Shown here: positions 1-64,000 of the stretch, piece after piece | How positions within the stretch are numbered: the first letter of the stretch is position 1 | Layout: each line of letters opens with the position of its first letter | From: Certhia americana | Lineage: Eukaryota > Chordata > Aves > Passeriformes > Certhiidae | Assembly (NCBI GenBank): GCA_018697195.1 | Contig: CM031870.1 | Span: 5,260,819 to 5,324,818 of the forward strand | Reading direction: 5' to 3' | Length of the DNA: 64,000 nucleotides | The notes under the pieces: generated by a model | Told to the model about the DNA's origin: nothing | Databases searched by the model: none | The model's input: the letters and a program-made list of their open reading frames with translations, nothing else | Program-made: the position numbers and the translations under genes

Positions 1-3000
1 GTTGTCCTGCCTTGATTTATGGCACCTTCTGCAGGCACCCAGGTGCTCTGGCGAGCACAGCAGGTGTAGGGGATCACCAGGTTCCAGCCACTCCAGCATC
101 ACTCTGGAGTGACACATGGCTGGTGCTAGCACAGCCCGAGTAGCTGAGGGACTGAGAGTTTAAAATGTCTGTCTAAAGTCACTCTGGGATGTGTTTTAAA
201 GTTATGTCAAGGTCAACTAGCACATGCCGTAGGTGCTTTTGTACATGTGTCTGTCAGTCAGCACCTTTCCAGAAGTGTCAGAGGAATTTATAATAAGATC
301 CTAATGCAATTCATTACTGTGGCCAAGGCACAACGTGACCCAGATTCACACATTCACAGAAGTGGAGAGTGCTCTGATCTGACATCTCCAATTTTGAGAT
401 GTTCTGCTTTGGTTCCAACTGCCAATTCCATCTGCAAGCTGCTGGGTTTGGGCCCATACCTGAGCAAGATTTAATGCATAACATGAGTTACTCATGACAG
501 GGCATGGGCTGATTGTGTAGTAAGGTCATTTGAAGGAACTGATCTCCCAGAACCTAATTCCTCATAGAGAAGACTGGATACAAATGTGACCATTCCCCCA
601 TCCTGCTCAAAACCCCCTTAGCTGGTCATTGTAATTGTCACATAAATGGAAAACCTTGAAAAGCGTTTAATATGTCTAAAAAGGTGGAGCAGCATGTATT
701 CCAGCAGCTTTTTTCTAGATACAAATCTTTGCTCTGCCCTTGCATTGGAGGAAGAGGAATTGGTACTGCCAAATCAACAGCCTCTTTTTCACTGATGCTT
801 CATTTCTAACCATGGCCAGAACTTGTCTAACCTCAATTCTTAGGTCTTCTGACCCACCAAATTGAATTGCTTTTAATTTTTTTTCTAGCCAGCCCCCCAA
901 AGCATTGAAGTGGTACTTCACTGATGTAAATGTAGAAGGGAGCAGATAATTGAGTTTGAGCTGGTCAGAGAGAGTAATGGCTGGAGGCTACCTAAGGGTT
1001 TTAGCATAAAAACATTCTTCTCAAGAAATCCAGCAGCTTCCAACTGGTAATAACTTGAAATTCCATGTGAAAACTCATCCCACAACACTCAAAATTTCCT
1101 CCAAACACTCAATTTAGTTTCAAAAGAATTTTTCTTGTGCACAATTATTTCTGCGTGTTGAGCCCCAAATAAACAACCATGGGCAAGAAACTCCACAGGA
1201 ACAACTGATAGCTGGAATAATTTCTGGAAAATTAACTTTGTGGGTTTACACTCAGTGCTAGGAAAAAACTTTTCTTCCTCAGGATGCAAATTATCAACTC
1301 TCTAGTGTGTGTCCAGCTCCAAGCTGGACACTCAGCACTTTCAGGCTGTAGTCACATGAGCCCTGCTGGCGGTCATTAGGTGGGGCCTGGATGTGCCAAG
1401 GGGACCAAGGGGACAATGCCATTGCTGCAGTGGATAGCAGGGTGTCCCCCTTGGACCTACACCTCCTACAGGCCCTCTAGATGGAACCAGAACACTGTAA
1501 TGCCCACTGAAAACAAGTTCATTTTCAGTTCAGTGCCCAAGGGCAGCAGCCAGGCTGAAATCCCAGTTTCCCTCCTCCTACACAACACATCTTGCTGCTG
1601 CTTACACTGCAATCTGCTTCAGGCTTCCAGCTTGTGTACACATCACGGGCTCTGCTGATCACAACAGTGATACCTACTTCAAACAATGAGAGCTTTTTGC
1701 CTGCAATTTCCTTTTGATGCTTAAATAACAGAAAACCCACAAAAACAAATGAGGTTCTCCTCTGAATTACTCAGGAGAATACGGTAAGCTATTCTGAGCT
1801 GTCAGGCCCCATTGTAATTAGGTGCTTTTAGAAATATATTATCTATTTTTATCTGTTATTTATTGAGCATACTGTATTTATTGTGCTGAACGCATTGTAC
1901 CCCTGACAGGCTACTGCAGATTTCTCAGTGTGTTAATTGCCTGGGCCCTGCTGCTACACCCACTTTTGAGATTCAGGGACAAACCAATTGAATTCTGACA
2001 TTTATTTATCTTCCTAGAGTGAATATTTTTGTCTGGTAAACATGTAGGGCTCCAAAAGAGATGTTACACCACGTCATACTAATCCTCCTCACTTCCTGGA
2101 TTACTGACCAAACACACAATGACAGGCCTTCCACATGGCAACATCCTTTGCTTAAAGCCAAACCCACGAGGTTTCCAGAAGGAATTCAGACCAGCTGTGT
2201 CTCAGGGCAATGCAGATGCACCCCCAAAGTGGGGGTTTTCCCCTCCCTGGGCTGCACAGAGCCATCCTCAGGGCTGTGTCACCCCAAGAACTGAAAGGCA
2301 GAACCACAAGTTCTCCTGGCTCCAGTTTCCAGTCTCTTGTGCCCACTCAACCCTGCCCACATAAAAAAAGACTAGCAGAACAAGGCAATAATTATTTCCT
2401 TTCCCCAAAACCTAGAAAATGAAAAGGACTCAAAGCTCCAGCTGCCTGGCAGCAGGAATGGAAACACATCAGAGCTTCCTGGTAGATACTGAGAAGTAAC
2501 TGCACAGCCTGGTTAATTAATCACCCCCTCCTCCCCTGCCACTCCCTCCAGATTAGCCCTGTCCTCAGCTACCCTGACCACAGGTGGGGTCTGGACTCAG
2601 CTCTGGATCCATCTCACCCTGCAGTGAGTTTAGACTTGCACTGCCCACATGGGGCTCACTCACCCCAGTTTCTCACCGGAGGCACTGAAGAAAGGAAACG
2701 TCTCCAGCACATGAGCCCGTGTCTCCATCCCTCCAAGGTACTTGCATGTCTCATGCCAAAGAAAAGTTTCCCCTTCAGCTTTACTGTATACCTAATTCAG
2801 ACTAGAAATGAAAAGAATTTTTATAAATCCAGAAAGCTGTAGCACAGAGCTTACAAGGGGAAGCATCCAAGTCCAGGAGAAGAAGGAAACTGGAGGCCCT
2901 CCGAACTCTTTACAATGTGGCAAGGATTAATGACTTTTAGTTGTTTATACCCTGTATAAACACCACCTATTCCATGCTAAACAATACTTAATCTATAAAA

Positions 3001-4404
3001 ACACTACTAATTCTGCTTATAGAAATTCAGAACCAGATCCATAAAAGTCAATTCATATCCCTGAAAGCACCAGGCAGCCTTCTGTAGAGACTTTCAGCTT
3101 GAACCACCCTGCCAGGGGCTCCTGACCTACACCCAGCCTCTAAAGAACCAAGACCTTCACTGATCTGATCCTCTTTGAACAAAGAGACTGCCAAGTGCTG
3201 CTTTCCAAAAGCAAACCAGGTTTGCTGAGCTGATCCCAGAAGCAGAAAGCAGAGCTGCCCTGGGAAGGTGATTCCACAGCTCTGCTGTCCTGGCACAATT
3301 TCATGGTGAGAAAAAGCTGCACCTGCAGGAAAACCACAGCCAGGCATGGAAGATAGAGCAAGGATAATACCATCCATTTCACCTTTTTATAACCCCATGT
3401 TTTGGGGGAAGGGGGGGGTTGACTAATGGGGAGAGAACACTGCAGTTCCAGTGATGTGCTGCAGAGGAATTCCTGGTCATCATAGGTGGGTCTTCAAAAG
3501 TGGAAAAAAAGCCATGGGACGAAACAGAAATTTTCCAAGTTCATGCACAATTGTACAATTTGAGATATTCTGTTGTCTTTGTATGCCATGTATGCGAAAG
3601 TCATGGGAATTCAAAATGGGCAATAAAATATAAGTGCCATGTGGTTTTTAGTGATAATGTATCAACCTAAGAAGTGAATGAGCCCATATAACAGCTTTTT
3701 CTCTCATTCATTATTTTAATATGCTGAAATGCCTACATTTTAGTCTACCTGGCTTTTAAAGCATATGGTTATGAATCCCTGGGAAAAAAAGACATCAAAT
3801 TAAATAAATGACAGCTTTGAATTAAATTTGGGATGAACATTGCCATAATAAATCCTCTCCTCACCCAGAGGAGTGATGAGGGATTCCTGCTGTGCCACAC
3901 CATGTTTTCACAAGTCAAATACTGCCACGTGTTCAATTTATTGCTTGCTTGGACCAGAAGTCTCCACAAATCTTAAATGAATGCAGCTGAGCTTGATTTA
4001 AGGCTCTTTGGATAAGAATACCATGTTTCCAGCTAATTTAGGCTGAGATTTTCTAGGCTGTGCAAAGGCTTTTGCAACCCAAGTCAGAGGCACTGGTATT
4101 TCTAAATCCCCTGGGCAGCATGTCAAGGCACAATCTTTGAGAGGTGTTGCTCTACAGCTTTTTTCTACAGCCAGAATTGCAAGAGGAAGGGATGCTGAAA
4201 TGACAGTCAAAACAATGCTTTCATAGGAAAGATTAACCCTTTTTAACAACCTGTCCCTTACTGGCAACAGTTCCCTGCTCCAGTTCCATTTGCTGCTGCT
4301 ACAGAAGGGGATGACAATTTAAACAACCACTTCTGGGACACCTGGCTGGTGCACAGAGGTTTGCTCTGAACAAGATGAATGAATCCATTTAGACAAGATG
4401 GCTA
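1..4404. other. Downstream flanking DNA, no gene recognised
   Basis: 4.4 kb of ordinary mixed-composition DNA. All open frames are short and show no recognisable domain. I see no RNA gene, CR1 fragment or long microsatellite. A G-run lies near 3405-3418. Confidence 0.6.
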
Positions 4405-4419
4405 CACATTTTGCATATC

Positions 4420-4425
4420 TTTATT
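4420..4425 (-). terminator. Poly(A) signal AATAAA (main candidate)
   Basis: On the minus strand this reads AATAAA, followed by a T/G-rich stretch (ATGTGTAGCCATCTTGTC) 15-35 nt downstream, as expected of a cleavage region. It lies about 0.9 kb past the stop codon. Confidence 0.55.
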
Positions 4426-4707
4426 GCACTTTTACCACGTTGCAAACAATTCCACAAAAATGCTGCAAAAGTAAGCCTAGAGCTGCCGAAAGCAGCTTTT
4501 TACCCATATATGTATATATTTACACAAAACTATCAAAAGCAAAATTGAAAAGTAGCAGCTCACCTATGATAGTCTAGAAAGATAAGAGCTGCCACCTCCT
4601 TATGGACAAATAGTACAACTTGTCATTTTACATCACTTTGTAAAACCAACATTCAAGTATTCCTGTCAAAGCACAATTAGTGAAATTCCCTTCTGGTAAC
4701 CCCTGTA

Positions 4708-4713
4708 TTTATT
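4708..4713 (-). terminator. Poly(A) signal AATAAA (alternative)
   Basis: A second AATAAA on the minus strand about 0.6 kb past the stop codon, next to an AT-rich triplet run. Its use would give a shorter 3' UTR that still contains the inverted repeat at 4767-4853. Confidence 0.3.
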
Positions 4714-4766
4714 ATCATTATTATTATAATTATTATTATTTTTTGCCTTTAAAAGTTCATAATGCC

Positions 4767-4853
4767 TTAACCCTTTAAATGCTGAGAAGCAGGGGGGAAA
4801 ATAAGCATTCAATTTAAATAAGATACAGTGGATTAGAGCACTTAAAGGGTTAA
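4767..4853 (-). promoter_or_regulatory. 17-bp inverted repeat, possible 3' UTR RNA hairpin
   Basis: The arms at 4767-4783 and 4837-4853 are reverse complements except at one position. In the minus-strand transcript that position is a G-U pair, so all 17 pairs can form around a 53-nt loop. In a plus-strand RNA the same position would be A-C. The function is unknown; that it folds is inference. Confidence 0.5.
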
Positions 4854-5319
4854 CACAAAATACTAAGTGGACTGTCACCACAAATAAAGTGTGAGTCACA
4901 AAACTATGCTGTCCCTCTTAGTTAAATTTGGAAGGTAGGTCTGGGGTTTCATAGATGTACCATATATAAATACAAAATGTTAAGTAAAGGCCTCCTTTCT
5001 ATACAAAAAGGACAGGAGGTGTTTTGCTATCTGACTGTTGTCTGTCAGTGATTGAGTATTTTCTGAATCTTTTCATAATCTCTCTTCAGGAACTAATGAA
5101 AAGCATCACATTAGACTTATTTTTCTTAATGGACTAATCCTTTGCAGAGTCTACACTTTACCTACTTTGGGAACAATTATATCTCATTTCTGAATTCACT
5201 GAATTCACGAAGTGGCATACACAGTCTTTTGCAAGACTTTTTTTTGTTTGTTTGCTTTGTTTCTTTTTCTCCTTTGAATCTTCTTGACTCGGTGGTAAAA
5301 ACGTAGTCTTGCCATTTCA

Positions 5320-61368
<56,049 letters not shown>

Positions 61369-61387
61369 GGCCGGGGCGGCTGATGAA

Positions 61388-61579
61388 TTACCGGGGGAGG
61401 GGGAGGGAGAGGAGGCGGCGGACAGAGCCCGGGCGGGCGCGGGGCTGCCGGGCCCCCCCCGGGGCTCCGGCGTGCTCCTCTCGGGTCGGGAAGCGAGCGA
61501 TCAAGTCAATAAAGTTACCTCCATAGGCGCCGAGGAATAAACAGGCTAAACCCGATAGGTCCTCATGTCTCAGTATCAT
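61388..61579 (-). promoter_or_regulatory. Upstream ORF in the presumed FAM20C 5' UTR
   Basis: From ATG at 61577-61579, 63 codons run to a TAA whose last base is 19 nt before the FAM20C ATG, in a different frame. Two further short uORFs begin inside it, one reading MRTYRV and one reading MEVTLLT. All depend on transcription starting upstream of 61579. The start context is weak (T at -3). Confidence 0.35.
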
Positions 61580-61616
61580 CAAGAACTTGGGAGGGGGAGG
61601 GAAAAAAAAAATAAAA

Positions 61617-61621
<5 letters not shown>

Positions 61622-61641
<20 letters not shown>
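61622..61641. repeat. Poly(T) tract upstream of FAM20C
   Basis: 20 T followed by seven A, next to an A-run at about 61602-61616; simple sequence about 250 bp upstream of the start codon. Confidence 0.85.
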
Positions 61642-61648
<7 letters not shown>

Positions 61649-62551
61649 GGAGCTCCGGACCGAGCCTTTAAAATCAACAGGAAAACAATGCCAGCGGCAT
61701 GGTAATATAGAAAGCCATCTGTTCACGATTTCTCCCTCTTTTTATTACAGGGATCACAACAAGCAGGGAAAACTGGCTTTTGGAGAGAAACCGGCATCAG
61801 ACACAGGCGCTGATCAAATAAAATTTAAAAAAAAAATATGGGGAGGAAGAGGAGGGAAAGAAAAATATTAAGAAAACCTGTGCGGAAAGACGACAGAAGA
61901 AAAAAAATCATCCATAATATTTCTCTGTGCTGGAAACGCTGACTCCCTTCCCTTGGATTTGAGCAGTGATGCAGCAGAAGCGCTCCCCGCTCGTTCTTGC
62001 TCCTTCTCTTCTCTCAGACTCTTTAAGAACATTGGCTGGAAAATCATTTTCTTAGAGCGGTTCCAGTTTCTTCATCCATCGCGACCAGTGCTTGGGAGAG
62101 ATTAGTATGTTCAACTGAGATCGAGTCTGGGTGGCTGCTGTATCCGAGCTGGGCTTGTGCTTTGGCTTGGGCTGGTTTTTTTTGGCTGCAAAACTGTCTG
62201 ATGGCACAACTGCAACATAAAGGTTAAATATGGCACAGGAAAAAAAGAAAAGAGGGGGGAGAAGGAAGGATTAGAGGAAAGAAACTAATATAAATCAGTA
62301 GAGGTTCTTTTTAGCGAAGAGGTCTTTGATCTCTGCTGGGTCTTACAGATCTTTCTTTTAAAGAGAGACAGAGAAAGGAAGAGAGAAGGGGGGAGAGAAG
62401 GGAAAAGCGGGGAGAGATCTTTGGCAGGTGCAGAGTGAAAACCTCTTTCAGCTACACTGAATTCTGGAGACTGGTTGGACTAGTAGCTCTGCAGCTCCAG
62501 CTTTCAGTGGGTGTGTTAAATATTATGAGCGAGCCATGATTCCTGCCTTCC

Positions 62552-62574
62552 TCACGTCATAGTTAGGAGATTGG
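62552..62574 (-). promoter_or_regulatory. CRE-like site and CCAAT box
   Basis: On the minus strand, CCAAT (62570-62574) is followed by TGACGTGA (62552-62559), one base off the palindromic CRE. They lie about 1.2 kb upstream of the FAM20C ATG in a region whose transcript-strand sequence continues into a pyrimidine-rich tract (62341-62410). This may be part of a distal promoter; it is inference from motifs only. Confidence 0.3.
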
Positions 62575-62779
62575 CTAAATAAACGCTACAGTGATAGTAA
62601 CAGGAAAACCTCAACCAAAAGAGGGTTTTTTTCCCTCCTCTCCTCCCTCCTTCCCACCCCCCCTTTTCATTCTACTGCAGCTCCAACTGGGGCAAGGAGA
62701 GGGCGTCTGTTCCACAAAGGTTTGGGGATAAAAAAAATATATAAAGGGGAAAAAAGAAGCGGTAGAGGAGAGAAGAATC

Positions 62780-63060
62780 TGCACGGAGAGCATTGGGAAG
62801 CAGCAGCGCGGTGTGTGCCCGGGCTGCGATCGGCGGCTCTGCCCGTCACTGCCCGGGCTGCCAAGTGGCGCATCGCCCGCTGCCCCCGCCCCCGGCCCGG
62901 CAAGGTCAGCCCGGGGAGCCGCTTCCCCGGGAACAGCCTTTCTGCCTAATCCGAGATCCCCCGGGAGCTGCTGTGATCCCCCGGGAGCTGCTGCCCTCCC
63001 TGCTGCTGCCTTCCCCGCGCAGCTGGCTCCGTGTCTGGCTGGCCCAGTGGGCTAATGGGA
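62780..63060. promoter_or_regulatory. Second GC-rich, CpG-containing block
   Basis: GC-rich with many CG dinucleotides, separated from the exon 1 island by AT-rich DNA. It contains a 19-bp direct repeat (62955-62973 and 62975-62993). It may be an upstream CpG island or alternative first exon. No coding exon is recognised. Confidence 0.4.
62955..62993. repeat. 19-bp tandem direct repeat
   Basis: Two identical copies of GATCCCCCGGGAGCTGCTG spaced by one base. A recent local duplication in the GC-rich block. Confidence 0.85.
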
Positions 63061-64000
63061 GTGATGGCCTTGGGGCCAGCGCAGCCCGGAGAGTGCTGTT
63101 GGCAGCTGTCTAAGAGCGAGGGCACTCTAGAGGAAGGAACGAGCTGTTCCTGGTTCTCCAGGTGATCAGGCAGGGATGCTCAGAACTGGCAGAATCAGGC
63201 ACGGACTCAGATTTCTGTCTTTGGGCAGAGTTTCCCTGGGTTCTGTGGTCCATAGCAGAGCACCAGCAGTTGTTGAGTTGGGCTGTAGGAGGACTGAGAA
63301 AGATAAAGTGCTTGCTCTGACCCACCACCACCTTTCCACAGAACCATCTCAGTGCTGAATGTGGCAGTCCATTTTTTCCTGCATTAAACCACATTGAAAT
63401 GTTTCTTTTCCTCAGAAAATCTTCCCCCATCCACCAGGCTCCATCCAGCACTGTTCCCTTACTGGCACTTCTGCCCTGCGCCTGCACTCTCTGAAGCACA
63501 CCCGTGCAGTGTTATAGTGTCACCATGGTTTGCACAAGGAAAATCACTGAGTTTCCAGCAGGAAAAAAAGATTGATGAACAACAACAACAGCAAAAAAAG
63601 ATTTAACAGGACCATGATTCTATGGGCTGCTCTGTACTTTTGTGGAGAGACAAAACTTGATGTCCTAGGGAGACCTTGGATTCCTAGGGTTCAGAGGTAC
63701 ACCTGGATCCTTCAAGTGCAGGTGTACTTAGTCACAGGAAAACATTTTGTTACAGAGCCAGAAGCAAGGCTTTCTGTCTTTTTCCGCTTTTTTTCACCAA
63801 GAGCAGCGTGGACAAAAGCTGTCTGGACAGCTGACTACATGGCTGATGGAGGAGGGCAGCAGAAGCCAGTGAGGGGTGAGTGCAGGGTACATGGCTCCCT
63901 GTGTATCACTCTGTGTGTTTTTTTTTAAGGAGTTTTGGGGGAGCTGTTTGTAGTACTTCAAGTGAGGATAGATAATATGACACATTATCTCCTTTGGCAA
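63061..64000. other. Upstream flanking DNA, no gene recognised
   Basis: 0.9 kb of ordinary composition. Short open frames show no domain. No repeat is recognised. Confidence 0.55.

Larger units (their letters stand above)
4405..5319 (-). other. FAM20C: Likely FAM20C 3' UTR
   Basis: About 0.9 kb of AT-rich sequence between the stop codon and the best poly(A) signal. It holds several ATTTA-like elements, an AT trinucleotide-like run (about 4708-4742), a 17-bp inverted repeat (4767-4853) and no coding potential. The left boundary is inferred from the signal at 4420-4425 and is uncertain by tens of bases. Confidence 0.6.

Noticed and set aside
62727..62750. TATA-like AT run as a plus-strand core promoter
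   Set aside because: The run sits in an A-rich stretch and no downstream plus-strand exon is recognisable, so it cannot be separated from simple sequence.
63608..63625. ATGATTCTATGG as the end of a CR1 element
   Set aside because: Only about ten bases match and the flanks lack the preceding CR1 3' blocks.

Overview
The window is vertebrate nuclear DNA, most likely from a bird. It holds small intron-split exons, CpG-rich DNA at one gene start, a low repeat load, short CR1 LINE 3'-end fragments as the only interspersed repeats I can recognise, and no Alu/L1-type elements. It is not bacterial or viral: there are no operons, no long ORFs and no CRISPR. The bird call rests on the CR1-only repeat content and overall compactness, and a passerine is possible but not shown.

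One protein-coding gene fills almost the whole window on the minus strand: FAM20C, the Golgi secretory-pathway kinase that phosphorylates Ser-x-Glu motifs. All ten coding exons can be placed by hand with matching phases: exon 1 at 60626-61368, 2 at 58710-58885, 3 at 49960-50038, 4 at 17681-17773, 5 at 15821-15936, 6 at 8725-8905, 7 at 8060-8169, 8 at 6522-6603, 9 at 6363-6422 and 10 at 5320-5572. Every junction restores the reading frame. The visible protein is 496 residues plus a stretch lost in a 400-N assembly gap inside exon 1. The kinase residues known for this family (two Lys, two Glu, two Asp) are all present, so the gene looks functional.

Layout from left to right: 1 to about 4400 is flanking DNA downstream of the gene with no gene I recognise. 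About 4405-5319 is the likely 3' UTR, with a poly(A) signal at 4420-4425 and a 17-bp stem-forming inverted repeat. 5320-8905 is a compact 3' cluster of five exons. 8906-17773 holds exons 4 and 5 and their introns. 17774-49959 is a 32-kb intron 3 with microsatellites, CR1 scraps and AT-rich blocks. 50039-58709 is intron 2, and 58886-60625 is intron 1. About 60300-61560 is a CpG-rich promoter and first-exon zone. 61560-64000 is upstream DNA with a second GC-rich block, CRE-like and CCAAT motifs, and no second gene that I recognise.

The most notable observations are a GC-AG intron (intron 4), the 3' UTR inverted repeat whose only mismatch becomes a G-U pair in the FAM20C transcript, upstream ORFs close to the FAM20C start codon, and a missing piece of exon 1 that covers the region N-terminal to the kinase domain. 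I found no undescribed multi-gene system.
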